DNA of 64,000 nucleotides. It comes from Novosphingobium panipatense (GTDB lineage: Bacteria > Pseudomonadota > Alphaproteobacteria > Sphingomonadales > Sphingomonadaceae). The position numbers and the translations under genes are program-made. Below, one piece after another: positions 52,743 to 62,337 of the stretch. The stretch's first letter is position 1. Each line of letters begins with the position of its first letter. The stretch covers positions 1 to 64,000 of the forward strand of contig NZ_MSQB01000014.1 of NCBI RefSeq assembly GCF_002149965.1, read 5' to 3'. The notes beneath the pieces were generated by a model, which had not been told where the DNA came from, searched no databases, and saw only the letters and a program-made list of their open reading frames with translations.

Positions 52743-52829
52743 GTTCTCCCGACATGCATCGGCTCTTGCATTCTGGCCGCTCCTGCCGCGAAGGCGTGGC
52801 GGCACCGGTGGGCGTCAGGGAGAATTCGA

Positions 52830-53855
52830 ATGCGCGGCAGGTATCTTGCAGGTCTCATCACTCTTGCCCTGGCGAACGCAGGCCTGGGTGCGGCGTCGGC
52901 AGATTCGGGGGCAGACGCGCCGAAATGGTCGCTGGCGATCCACGGCGGCGCGGGCGTGATCGAGCGGGGTTCGCTCAGCCCCGAACAGGAAAAGGCTTAT
53001 CGCGCCGGCCTGGACGAGGCGCTGCGCGCAGGCGCCGGGGTGCTCGACAAGGGCGGGACCTCGCTGGATGCCGTTACCGCGGCCATCCATGTGCTGGAGG
53101 ACAATCCGCTGTTCAATGCGGGGCGCGGCGCCGTTTTCACGGCCGAGGGGCGCAACGAACTCGATGCGGCGATCATGGACGGCCGGACCCTCAAGGCAGG
53201 CGCGGTCGCCGGGATCACCCGCACCCGTCACCCGGTGGATGCCGCGCGGGCGGTGATGGATCATAGCCCGCATGTCATGCTCGCAGGGGAAGGTGCGGAC
53301 CGCTTCTCGCGAGAGCAGGGGCTGGAACAGGTAGATCCCTCCTGGTTCCGCACGGAGAAGCGCTGGCAGCAATTGCTGGAATGGCGCAAGAATCACCAGG
53401 CGCGGCTCGATCCCACCCATCGCTATGGCACGGTCGGCGCGGTGGCGCTGGATGCCTCGGGCAATCTGGCCGCCGCCACATCGACCGGCGGCATGACCGG
53501 CAAGCGCTGGGGCCGCATCGGCGATTCGCCGGTGATCGGCGCAGGTACTTACGCCCGGAACGGGCAGTGCGCGGTTTCCGCGACCGGCTCGGGCGAATAC
53601 TTCATCCGCGAAAGCGCCGCGCGGCAAGTCTGCGACCGGGTGGCCTACCTGCACCGTCCCCTTGCCGCCGCCGCGCAGGAGACGATCGATTCGGTCGGCG
53701 CCATCGGCGGAGACGGCGGCCTGATCGCGATGGGCCCGGAAGGCATGCCCGCCTTCGCGCTCAATTCGCCGGGCATGTACCGGGGGCAGGTGGCGTCGGG
53801 GAGCGCACCGCAGACTGCAATCTATGCAGACGAGGCGCTTCCGGCAAAGAAGTGA
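52830..53855 (+). CDS. Isoaspartyl peptidase/L-asparaginase (Ntn-hydrolase, family T2), secreted
   Basis: A 341-residue precursor. The N-terminus (MRGRYLAGLITLALANAGLGAASA) is a signal peptide, then WSLAIHGGAGVIERG, and the autoprocessing site is before Thr201 (HRYG-TVGAVALD), which becomes the nucleophile of the beta-subunit. T2 enzymes cleave isoaspartyl peptides and asparagine; periplasmic location suggests degradation of imported peptides. ATG 52830 is chosen for AGGGAG seven bases upstream; the open frame extends further but without such a site. Confidence 0.9.
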   Translation: MRGRYLAGLITLALANAGLGAASADSGADAPKWSLAIHGGAGVIERGSLSPEQEKAYRAGLDEALRAGAGVLDKGGTSLDAVTAAIHVLEDNPLFNAGRGAVFTAEGRNELDAAIMDGRTLKAGAVAGITRTRHPVDAARAVMDHSPHVMLAGEGADRFSREQGLEQVDPSWFRTEKRWQQLLEWRKNHQARLDPTHRYGTVGAVALDASGNLAAATSTGGMTGKRWGRIGDSPVIGAGTYARNGQCAVSATGSGEYFIRESAARQVCDRVAYLHRPLAAAAQETIDSVGAIGGDGGLIAMGPEGMPAFALNSPGMYRGQVASGSAPQTAIYADEALPAKK

Positions 53856-53864
53856 GGGACGGGT

Positions 53865-54134
53865 CTAGGGCGTAAACTCATAAATGGCACCATAGAGGCG
53901 CCCGAATGGCGAACAGCTCGGGCCGAAGTGGCCGCGGGGCGGGCTGGTTGCCCGTCCAAGGTCGCTTCGGTTCGAGATGGAAGCCATTCGGGCGTCCCTG
54001 CGGGATTTGACCAAAATGGCCCATCGCTGCGTCGGCAGGACTTGAAATATCGACATATTCCTTCGCCCTGCCTTCTTGCGCTGAGCCATTTTGCCTCAAA
54101 CCTCGATGGTGTCATTTATGAGTTTACGCCCTAG
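53865..54134. mobile_element. MITE: 270-bp non-autonomous element with 29-bp terminal inverted repeats
   Basis: Terminal repeats 53865-53893 and 54106-54134 match at 28 of 29 positions when inverted, including CTAG at both outer ends (probably a duplicated TA or CTAG target). A second inner inverted repeat (53897-53910 and 53983-53996, one mismatch) occurs near the left end. No transposase is encoded; apparent frames inside are unsupported. It would be moved by a transposase elsewhere in the genome. It sits between the isoaspartyl peptidase stop and the Lrp regulator stop without disrupting either. Confidence 0.85.
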
Positions 54135-54138
54135 TCCC

Positions 54139-54675
54139 TCACCGCAGCCCCCCGAGGATCACCGGCGCGATCTGCCGGTTCGCCACTTCGCGCAATACGA
54201 AGCTGCTGCGGATGCGCGATACGTGGGGGAGGACCGACAGTTCCTTGCGGTAGATCATGTCGTAATCCTCCAGTGAATGCACGTTGAGGATCATGAGGAA
54301 GTCGGTATCGCCCGAGATGAATGCGCAGAAACGCATCGACGGGCTCTGTAGAACGGCAGTCTCGAAATCCTGAAGCACGTTCTCGGCCTGGGAGACGAGT
54401 TCGATCGACACCACCACCAATGTGCCGAAGCCCAGCGCAGCGGCGTTGAGATTGGCGGAGTAGTTGGTGATGTGCCCGGATTCCTCCAGGATCTTGCGCC
54501 TGCGCGCCACGGCGGTGCTGGAGAGATGGACTTTCTCCCCTAGCCATACGTCGGAGGCGCGCCCGTCGCTGACCAGGGCGCGCATGAGGCGAAAATCGGT
54601 CTCGTCCAGTTGATGCAAGGCGGGGCGGCTCCCATGGAGATGATGCGCAGTCATCTGGCCGGTTCGGATATCCAT
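54139..54675 (-). CDS. Lrp/AsnC-family transcriptional regulator
   Basis: A 178-residue regulator. Residues about 18-75 form the helix-turn-helix (LDETDFRLMRALVSDGRASDVWLGEKVHLSSTAVARRRKILEESG); the rest is the RAM effector domain (SIELVSQAENVLQDFE ... FLMILNVHSLEDYDMIYRKEL). It probably senses an amino acid or related ligand and may control the neighbouring peptidase and metalloprotease genes. It reads away from the metalloprotease and is convergent with the isoaspartyl peptidase. Confidence 0.9.
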   Translation of the reverse strand: MDIRTGQMTAHHLHGSRPALHQLDETDFRLMRALVSDGRASDVWLGEKVHLSSTAVARRRKILEESGHITNYSANLNAAALGFGTLVVVSIELVSQAENVLQDFETAVLQSPSMRFCAFISGDTDFLMILNVHSLEDYDMIYRKELSVLPHVSRIRSSFVLREVANRQIAPVILGGLR

Positions 54676-54761
54676 GGCAGTTCGCGTCCCCTGTTGTTTA
54701 TGTGAAGGAGTATGACCGCGATCTTTCTGAATTCAAACCGGATGCGAACGTTTTTGTTGTT

Positions 54762-57218
54762 TTATTCCATCGTTTCGTCGAACCAGCCGGTCTCTCCGCC
54801 GATCGGCATGCCTGCAGGGACTGCCGGACGGGGCCTGCCGGACTTGTCGATCTCCGCCTGAAGGCGCTTCGGGTCGGTCAAGGTCGCGGCGACGGCGCGT
54901 TCCCACAGGGCGCGGGACGATTCGCCTCCGGCTTTCGCATATGTGCGGGAAAGCGCGATGAGATAGCCGTCGAGTTCGGCGGCGACGTCTGCCGGGGTTT
55001 CGGCGTCGTGGGCGGAGGCGGCGATCGAGAGGATCGTGCGGTGGGCGATGCGGCGCCCGGCGGCGCTGTCATGCGCGGCGATCACCGGCTGAAGTTTGGC
55101 AAGCAGGGTTTCGACGCCGGGCTGGGCGCTGTCGTAGCCGTGCTGGATCTGAAGCCGGGCCAAGCGCGCGGGGGCCAGCAGGCTGTCCAGCGTGACTTGC
55201 GCCGCCACTTCGGCCGCTACCAGCGGATCGAACACCGCCGATCCCGCGCTGCGCAGGAATTCGCGCTGCGCCTCGGCATCGGGCCGGGCGCTGGTGCCGC
55301 TGGACAGCATCATCGAGAGCGCGGCGGGGACCGTCAGTTCCCGTTCGGAGAGGGTTCCCACCAGGGCATCGATTGCGGCGAGCTGCTCGGCGGCAGGTAC
55401 GGGGCTTGGCGCGGGGCGCCCGTCGCCCGCCACGGCATAGTCGTAGCGCACGCCGCCCACGATCTTGCCGGTGGCGTCCACCGAATAGCGGTGGAACAGC
55501 CAGATCGGCACGAACTTGCGGCGCAAGTTGGACAGCGGCTCGCCCGAATGCAGCACGTGCGGGCCGAAAGTATCGAGCGCGATGCGGCGGACCTGCATGG
55601 TATGGGCAAGGTCCTCGGGCTTGTCCTGCCCTTCGGTCCACATGTTGACGCCGGGAACGGCGAGGTCCGCTGCGCGGCCGTCGATATCGGTGCCGAAGAT
55701 GAAACCGGCGGCATGGGCGGCGACGGCCTTGTCGGCGGCCGCCTTATCGGGATCGACGCCGGGCGCGGGCTGGCCGTAGAGCCAGTCCACGGTGAACTTG
55801 TCCCAGGCGCCGATGCCGGCGGCATAGGCGTCGCCGAGGTCCAGCTTCCCATTCGCGATGGCGACTTTCGGCCCCGGATAGTCCATCACCGAGGCGCGGT
55901 CCTGAAGACTGGCCGAGAAGTTGTGGACGAAGCCGATGGCATGGCCCACTTCATGCGCGCCGAGCTGGCGGATGCGGGCGAGCGAGACGCGGACCGGATC
56001 GTTGGCGGTGCCGGTATCGTCCCCGGCGGTTCCCACCAGGGCTTCGAAGATCGAGATGTCCTGCCGGACGCGCAAGGCGCCGAGCACGACGTTGCCCTTG
56101 ACGATCTCTCCGGTGCGCGGATCGATCACGCCGCCGCCGTAGGACCAGCTGCGGTTCTGGCGGTCCGCCCAGTTGACCACGTTATAGCGCACGTCCTGCG
56201 GATCGACGCCTGCGGGAAGGATCTCGGCCCGGAACGCACCGATGAAGCCGGCGGCGTCGAAGGCATCGGCCCACCACTGCACGCCTTCGGCCAGCGCGGT
56301 GCGGATCGGCTCCGGTGCGGCGCTGTCGATATAGAAGACGATGGGCTTCTTCACCGGCGAGCGCGCAGCTGTGGGGTCGGTCTTTTCGAGGCGGAAATGG
56401 TTGGCGTATTCGGTCAGCACGGGTGAGCCGAGCGGGGTGCCGAAATCGTAGACCTGGGTGGCGTGGGCGCCGGAGCGGATGTCGAAGCGGCGCGGCACGA
56501 AGCCCGGCTCGGGCAGGGCCACCAGCGAGGAATGAACGGTGAAGCTGACCATGCGCGGGTCCGGCGCGATCGTCTCCACTTCGCGGCCCGGCGTGTCGGA
56601 CACGAAGGTCTGCACGGCCTCGAACTCGATATTGCGGGGGAAGACCTTGACCGCGGCGGTATCGACCGCGCTCAGCTTGTCGGAAATGCGAAAGCCTTTC
56701 GCGGCGGCGCCGAGGGCACCGGCAAGGTCCATGGCGTCGCTGGTGAGAAGGGGCGTCAGGTCCACGGTGGCACCCGCTCCTGAAGCGTTTTCCACGACAT
56801 CGAGCATGGCGACGGTGCTGAAGGGGAAGCTGGCGCGGGCGCCCTGGAGCACGGCGGCGTCGCCGCTGGCCGTATAGCGCGGGTTTTCGAAGAGCACGGC
56901 CACTTTGGCGCCCATGCGCCTGAAGGCCAGCACGCGGGTTTCGCCCTGCATGCCGCGATCGATGCGGATATCGGCGGAGCCCAGCCCGGTCTTGATCGCC
57001 TGGGTGAACAGGTAGCGGCCGGAAATGCCCTCGGAGTCGGCAGCGGGAAGGGTGAGCAGGACCTTGCCCTTGTCGCCGTCCACCGAGACCGGAAGCAGGG
57101 CACCGTCGGGCGAGGTCTTCACCGGGCTGGGCGCGGCCATGGCCTGCACGGCGGGCAGGACGGCAAGGCTGGCCGTCGCTGTGAACAGGACGTGCTTCAA
57201 CGAGGTGACGATAGACAT
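54762..57218 (-). CDS. Secreted zinc metalloprotease (M10-like, DUF5117/DUF5118 type)
   Basis: An 818-residue protein with a signal peptide (about 1-29, ending AMAAP). The zinc motif is HEVGHAIGFVHNF (422-434), the metzincin-like HExxHxxGFxH pattern, with the third His at 432. The N-terminal 250 or so residues resemble the DUF5118/DUF5117 beta-rich region that precedes such peptidase domains. It should cleave proteins outside the cytoplasm. ATG 57218 is chosen for GAGGGAAG. Its divergent neighbour is a TonB receptor plus two M20 hydrolases, so a shared peptide-use role is likely. Confidence 0.87.
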   Translation of the reverse strand: MSIVTSLKHVLFTATASLAVLPAVQAMAAPSPVKTSPDGALLPVSVDGDKGKVLLTLPAADSEGISGRYLFTQAIKTGLGSADIRIDRGMQGETRVLAFRRMGAKVAVLFENPRYTASGDAAVLQGARASFPFSTVAMLDVVENASGAGATVDLTPLLTSDAMDLAGALGAAAKGFRISDKLSAVDTAAVKVFPRNIEFEAVQTFVSDTPGREVETIAPDPRMVSFTVHSSLVALPEPGFVPRRFDIRSGAHATQVYDFGTPLGSPVLTEYANHFRLEKTDPTAARSPVKKPIVFYIDSAAPEPIRTALAEGVQWWADAFDAAGFIGAFRAEILPAGVDPQDVRYNVVNWADRQNRSWSYGGGVIDPRTGEIVKGNVVLGALRVRQDISIFEALVGTAGDDTGTANDPVRVSLARIRQLGAHEVGHAIGFVHNFSASLQDRASVMDYPGPKVAIANGKLDLGDAYAAGIGAWDKFTVDWLYGQPAPGVDPDKAAADKAVAAHAAGFIFGTDIDGRAADLAVPGVNMWTEGQDKPEDLAHTMQVRRIALDTFGPHVLHSGEPLSNLRRKFVPIWLFHRYSVDATGKIVGGVRYDYAVAGDGRPAPSPVPAAEQLAAIDALVGTLSERELTVPAALSMMLSSGTSARPDAEAQREFLRSAGSAVFDPLVAAEVAAQVTLDSLLAPARLARLQIQHGYDSAQPGVETLLAKLQPVIAAHDSAAGRRIAHRTILSIAASAHDAETPADVAAELDGYLIALSRTYAKAGGESSRALWERAVAATLTDPKRLQAEIDKSGRPRPAVPAGMPIGGETGWFDETME

Positions 57219-57831
57219 GATTGCTTCCCTCATGACCCGGCCGGCGTTCTTCCGGCTTCGTTCCGGCGCCGCGTGCTTGTTGCGCCGCAGCATCGAGGTG
57301 ACCCTAACAGAAATGCCCGCGCCGGTTCCCCGTTCTTATCGGGTCTGAGGAGGGTGTCGGGTTTGAAATCCTGCTCGAAAATCGGAAATCGCGTGAAATT
57401 CCATAAGAGAGCTGCGTTTGCGGGTCGGCTTCCACCAAACCATGGCGATTGCTGCACTGCATTTCACGAATCACCCGGTTTCCGCTCGCCCGGAACGAAC
57501 GCGTTTTGCAGGGCGTGTGTAAATATCCGTCGCGTTTGCCATTCTCATTGATGGAATCTGTCAAAAACGTGCCGCGATCGAGCAATGTTTCGTGGGATTG
57601 CACAGGCCCTTCTCGCTAAGATCGACCCGTCCCGGCGAAGCGCCACAAAGGTGCAGCCGGGATGGATGGGACCACCGGAAACGCGTGGTCAGGGGAAAAC
57701 GGGTTGCATGACAACGGACGGCACCGCGCATCGCGGCGCTTCGTCCGGCACGCCTGGGACTGCCTTTCTCATCCTCGCGGGACGGGACACCTGTTGGTGA
57801 AAAATAAGGTTCAGATCCCGGAGGATTACCC
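57219..57831. other. Intergenic region with divergent promoters, no gene supported
   Basis: This 613-bp region separates the metalloprotease (minus) and the TonB receptor (plus). It has several AT-rich stretches (about 57360-57420 and 57500-57600) where promoters may lie. No gene or clear operator is supported by sequence. Confidence 0.5.
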
Positions 57832-60705
57832 ATGCACATGAGGTCGACCCAGACGCCGCCCCCGCCGCACCGCCAGCCCGGGAAGCGCGCGCTGCTCCTG
57901 GCAACGGCGGCCGTACCCCTCCTGATCGCGGCGCCTGCCATGGCCCAGGACGCGGTGCCGGAAGCCGTCGAGAGCGAAGCGCCCATGACCGAAGTGGTCG
58001 TTACCGGATCGCGCATCGTTCGCGACGGCTACAGCGCGCCCACGCCCGTGGCGGTGCTGGGCGAGGCGGATATCGCCGCGCAGGCGCCCGCGAACATTTC
58101 GGACTTCGTGAACCAGCTTCCCGCCATCGCAGGCAGCGGCACTTCGGGCACCCAGTCCGGCGGCCTTTCGAATGCCGCGGCAGGCATCAACTCGATCGGT
58201 CTGCGCGGCCTGGGCGTAGGGCGCACCCTGGTGCTGGTGGACGGCCAGCGCTCCGTCGCCTCCTCGGTCGGCGGCACGGTGGACATCAACACGATCCCGC
58301 AGGACCTTGTTAAGCGGGTCGAAGTGATCACCGGCGGCGCCTCGGCGGCCTATGGTTCGGACGCGGTGGGCGGTGTCGTCAACTTCATCCTCGACACCGG
58401 CTACAAGGGCTTCAAGTTCTCCGCCGATACCGGGCTTTCGACGTACGGTGACGGTTTCAACTACCGCCTTTCGGGCACGGCGGGCTTTTCGCTGCTGGAC
58501 GACCGGCTGCACTTGCTGACCAACGTCTCGTGGTTCCATCAGGACCGCGAGGAAGGGATCGACCGCGACTGGAACGACAGCGGTTATTTCATGATCAACA
58601 ACCCGGCCTATAACGGCACCAACGGCGAGCCGCAGCGCCTGGTGCTGGGCGGGGTCGGGCCTTCGGGCTATACCGCAGGCGGCCTGATCAGCAGCGGCCC
58701 GCTGCGCGGCACCTACTTCCTGGGCGCCGGCCAGACGGCGCAGCTCAACTACGGCACAGTGTCCAGCCCGTGGATGATCGGCGGCGACTGGCAGACGACA
58801 TTGGCGGGCCATGTCGGCACCAATACGCTGGTTCCGCTCGACGAACGGCTGAGCGTGTTCCAGCGCGCCTCGTTCGAGATCACCCCCAGCGTCGAGATCT
58901 TCGGGCAGTTTTCCTACAACCGCTCGATCAGCGCGAGCTCCTATCAGCAGACGCCCAGCACCGGCGTGACCATCGCCGCGGACAATGCCTACCTGCTCAG
59001 CCAGTATCCCACCGTCGCCGCGCAGATGGCGGCGCAGGGGCTGTCCTCGATCACCATCGGCACTTCCAACGCCGGTTTTCCGATCCCCGGCAGCGACAAC
59101 AAGCGCGAGGTCTATCGCTTCGTCGGCGGCGCCAAGGGCAATCTCGGCCTGTTCGGCAATTCGATGGCCTGGGACGCCTACTACCAGAAGGGTGTGACCA
59201 AGACCCGCGAGGCGCTGACCAATTCCTGGATCAATGCGCGCATGGCGCTGGCGCAGGACGCGGTCTTCGCGGCCGACGGCAGCATCGTCTGCCGCTCCAC
59301 CCTGAGCAATCCCGGCAACGGCTGCGTGCCGATCGACCGGCTCGGCACCGACGGACCTTCGCAGGAAGCGCTGAACTACATCTTCAACGACGGCAATCAG
59401 CCGCTGCGCCGCCAGACCATCAAGCAGGACGTTGCCGCCGCGACGATCAGCGGCGAACTGTTCGACCTTCCGGCGGGGCCGCTGTCGATGGCGACCGGCG
59501 TGGAATGGCGGCGGGAGCAGATCAACGGTTCGGTCGATCCGATGTACAATTCGGGCTGGCTCTACGGCAACTACCGCGTCAACCGGGGCAAGTACGACGT
59601 CTACGAGGGCTTCCTCGAACTCGACATCCCGATCGTGGACGGCGTGAACGTCAATGCCGCCGCGCGCGGCACGCATTACTCGACATCGGGCTGGGTGGGC
59701 ACCTGGAAGGTCGGCGCCAACTGGCAGGTCGTCGACGACTTCCGCCTGCGCGGCAATATCAGCCACGACATCCGCGCACCCAACCTGGAGGAACTCTTCG
59801 CGGCCGGCACGGCGCGCACCAATACCGTCATCATCCCCGCAGGCGCCAATGCGCCGGTCACCGGATCGCAGCAGTTCGTGCAGAACGCCTTCGGCAACCC
59901 GGACCTCATGCCCGAAAAGGCCAATAGCTGGACCCTGGGCGGCGTCTTCACGCCTTCGTTCCTGCCCGGTTTCAGTGCCTCGGTCGATTACTACCAGATC
60001 AAGATCAAGGACGCGATCGGCTCCATCACCGCGCAGCAGACAGTCGATCTCTGCTACGACCAGGGCGTTGCCGCCTATTGCCCCAACATCAAATTCGTGA
60101 ACGGGGCGCTCAGCACGATCGACCTCACGCCGATCAACTTCTCCACCCAGAAGACCAGCGGGCTCGACTTCGAGGCGAGCTATGCCTTCCCGATCGGGCC
60201 GGGCCAGTTCCGCATCCACGGCCAGGCGACGCACTATATCGAGAACGTGATCGACGACGGCATCAGCTTCCCGATCGACTATGCCGGGGTGCTTTCCAGC
60301 GGCACTTACGCCTCGCCCGACTGGGTCTACCGCGTCAGCGCCTTCTACGAGCTGGACGATGTTACCTTCAACCTCGTCGGTCGCGGTTTCACCAACGGCG
60401 TCTACAGCAACGAGTGGATCGAGTGTAACGGCAATTGCCCCGCCAGCACCGCGCAGAACCGCACGATCAACGACAACAACATCAACGGCGCGCTCTACTT
60501 CGACGGCTCGGTGGACTTCAAGTTCCCGGCCCTGAACGGCACCGGCCACCTGACTTTCATCGTCAGCAACCTGCTCGACAAGGATCCGGTGCTTGTCGGC
60601 AACGGTCCCGACGGCAACAACGTGCCTGCCTATGCCCAGACCAACCGGAGCCGTTACGACGTGATTGGCCGCACCTTCCGCGTGTCGGCCAAGGTGGAAT
60701 TCTAA
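57832..60705 (+). CDS. TonB-dependent outer membrane receptor (peptide-type neighbourhood)
   Basis: A 957-residue receptor with a signal peptide (about 1-42, ending APAMAQD). The plug shows VVVTGSRIVRDGYSAPTPV, GLRGLGVGRTLVLVDGQRS, VDINTIPQDLVKRVEVITGGASAAYGSDAVGGVVN and so on. The barrel ends ...FRVSAKVEF. ATG 57832 has GGAGG six bases upstream. Two secreted M20 hydrolases follow at once, so the ligand may be a peptide or acyl amino acid. Confidence 0.94.
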   Translation: MHMRSTQTPPPPHRQPGKRALLLATAAVPLLIAAPAMAQDAVPEAVESEAPMTEVVVTGSRIVRDGYSAPTPVAVLGEADIAAQAPANISDFVNQLPAIAGSGTSGTQSGGLSNAAAGINSIGLRGLGVGRTLVLVDGQRSVASSVGGTVDINTIPQDLVKRVEVITGGASAAYGSDAVGGVVNFILDTGYKGFKFSADTGLSTYGDGFNYRLSGTAGFSLLDDRLHLLTNVSWFHQDREEGIDRDWNDSGYFMINNPAYNGTNGEPQRLVLGGVGPSGYTAGGLISSGPLRGTYFLGAGQTAQLNYGTVSSPWMIGGDWQTTLAGHVGTNTLVPLDERLSVFQRASFEITPSVEIFGQFSYNRSISASSYQQTPSTGVTIAADNAYLLSQYPTVAAQMAAQGLSSITIGTSNAGFPIPGSDNKREVYRFVGGAKGNLGLFGNSMAWDAYYQKGVTKTREALTNSWINARMALAQDAVFAADGSIVCRSTLSNPGNGCVPIDRLGTDGPSQEALNYIFNDGNQPLRRQTIKQDVAAATISGELFDLPAGPLSMATGVEWRREQINGSVDPMYNSGWLYGNYRVNRGKYDVYEGFLELDIPIVDGVNVNAAARGTHYSTSGWVGTWKVGANWQVVDDFRLRGNISHDIRAPNLEELFAAGTARTNTVIIPAGANAPVTGSQQFVQNAFGNPDLMPEKANSWTLGGVFTPSFLPGFSASVDYYQIKIKDAIGSITAQQTVDLCYDQGVAAYCPNIKFVNGALSTIDLTPINFSTQKTSGLDFEASYAFPIGPGQFRIHGQATHYIENVIDDGISFPIDYAGVLSSGTYASPDWVYRVSAFYELDDVTFNLVGRGFTNGVYSNEWIECNGNCPASTAQNRTINDNNINGALYFDGSVDFKFPALNGTGHLTFIVSNLLDKDPVLVGNGPDGNNVPAYAQTNRSRYDVIGRTFRVSAKVEF

Positions 60706-60727
60706 GGTCGCGAGAGGAGAAGAGAAA

Positions 60728-62332
60728 ATGCGCCTGTTTACCCGCACCATTATGACCGCCGCCCTTGCCGGTGCCGCGCTCGTCCAGCCTCTCGCGGTCA
60801 CTGCCGCCCATGCGGAGGCTTCGCCGGAACTGAAGAAGGAAGTCGCCGCCGAAGTGGAGGCGCAGCGCAAGCAGATCCAGGTCATGGTGGACCAGATCTT
60901 CAGCTTCGCGGAGCCCGGCTTCCAGGAAGTGAGGACCAGCGAATACCTGACCGGCATTCTCCAGAAAAACGGCTTCACCGTGACCAAGGGCGTTGCCGGC
61001 ATTCCCACCGCCTTCACCGCCACTTGGGGCAAGGGCGGGCCGAAGATCGCGCTGGGCAGCGATATCGACGACGTGCTGGGCGTGTCGCAAGTGCCGGGCC
61101 TGCCTTATGTGAAACCCATGGTGGACGGCGCGCCGGGCCACGGCGAAGGGCACAATTCCGGCATGCCGCTGATGGTCGCCGCCGCCATCGCCACCAAGAA
61201 AGTGATGGAAAAGCACGGCATCGAGGGGCGCCTCATGCTCTGGCCGGGCGTCGCCGAGGAATTGCTGGCGACCAAGGCCTATTACGTGCGGGCGGGCATG
61301 TTCAAGGATGTCGATGCCTCGATCTTCACCCATGTCAGTTCGGACTTCGGCACCGCCTATGGCGAGCTGGGCATGAACGGCATGGTCTCGGTGGAGTACA
61401 GCTTCAAGGGCAAGACCGCGCACTCGGCAGGCATGCCCTGGGACGGCCGTAGCGCGCTCGATGCGGTGGAGATCATGGACGTCGCCTGGAACTTCCGCCG
61501 CGAACATCTGCCGCTCACCCAGCGATCGCACATGATCATCACCAACGGCGGCGGGCAGCCGAACGTGGTGCCGGACAAGGCCTCGGTCTGGTACTTCTTC
61601 CGTGAACGCACATTCGCGGACATCCGCAAGCTCTACGAGACCGGCAACGACATCGCCAAGGCCGCCGCGCTCGCCACCGGCACCACCGTGACGCAGAAGA
61701 CGCTGGGCTATGCCGCGCCCAACTTCGGCAACAAGCCGCTGGCCGAGGCGGCCTACGTCAATATCAAGGCCGTCGGCATGCCGCAGTGGAGCGCCGACGA
61801 CCAGGCCTTCGCCAAGGCCGCGCAGACGCTCAACGAGCGCAAGGTGGAACCGCTCAAGAGCGAGGTTTCCGAGCTTTCGACCCCGGAGAACCGCAAGCCC
61901 TCCATGGGCGGCGGCTCGGACGATATCGGCGACGTCATGTGGGCGGTGCCGACGATCACCATCCGCTTCCCCTCCAACATCCCCAACATGATCGGCCACA
62001 ACGCCACGTCGGCTTTCGCCATGGCCACGCCGATCGCGCACAAGGGCGTGGAAGCGGGGGCCAAGGCCGTGGCCATGACCGTGCTGGACCTGATGACGAC
62101 GCCGAAGATCATCGCCGATGCCAAGGCCTATTACACCGACGTCCAGCTCAAGACCGACTCTTATGCGCCGGTCCTGACCGATGCCGATGTCCCGGCGATC
62201 TGGCTCAACGAGCGCAACATGCAACTCTATCGCCCGCTGATGGAGAAGTACTACTACAACCCGGCGAAGTACCCGAGCTACCTCGACCAGCTGGGCATCA
62301 AGTACCCCACCCTGGCCGCGCCGAAGGAGTGA
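60728..62332 (+). CDS. Secreted M20-type amidohydrolase 1 (AbgB-like)
   Basis: A 534-residue protein with a signal peptide (about 1-31, ending AHAEA). The M20 family residues are in GHGEGHNSGMPLMVAAA, WPGVAEELLATKAYYV (Glu pair, catalytic and metal-binding), TAHSAGMPWDGRSALDAVE and SDDIGDVMWAVPT. The overall match is to AbgB-like p-aminobenzoyl-glutamate hydrolases. It would hydrolyse an amide bond of a small peptide or acyl amino acid, here in the periplasm. ATG 60728 follows a GAGAGGAGAAGAG ribosome site. Confidence 0.9.
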   Translation: MRLFTRTIMTAALAGAALVQPLAVTAAHAEASPELKKEVAAEVEAQRKQIQVMVDQIFSFAEPGFQEVRTSEYLTGILQKNGFTVTKGVAGIPTAFTATWGKGGPKIALGSDIDDVLGVSQVPGLPYVKPMVDGAPGHGEGHNSGMPLMVAAAIATKKVMEKHGIEGRLMLWPGVAEELLATKAYYVRAGMFKDVDASIFTHVSSDFGTAYGELGMNGMVSVEYSFKGKTAHSAGMPWDGRSALDAVEIMDVAWNFRREHLPLTQRSHMIITNGGGQPNVVPDKASVWYFFRERTFADIRKLYETGNDIAKAAALATGTTVTQKTLGYAAPNFGNKPLAEAAYVNIKAVGMPQWSADDQAFAKAAQTLNERKVEPLKSEVSELSTPENRKPSMGGGSDDIGDVMWAVPTITIRFPSNIPNMIGHNATSAFAMATPIAHKGVEAGAKAVAMTVLDLMTTPKIIADAKAYYTDVQLKTDSYAPVLTDADVPAIWLNERNMQLYRPLMEKYYYNPAKYPSYLDQLGIKYPTLAAPKE

Positions 62333-62337
62333 CGGCG

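Noticed and set aside
53878..54115. Short frames (68-97 codons) inside the MITE
   Set aside because: They are spread over both strands and mostly end in the inverted repeats; no transposase features.
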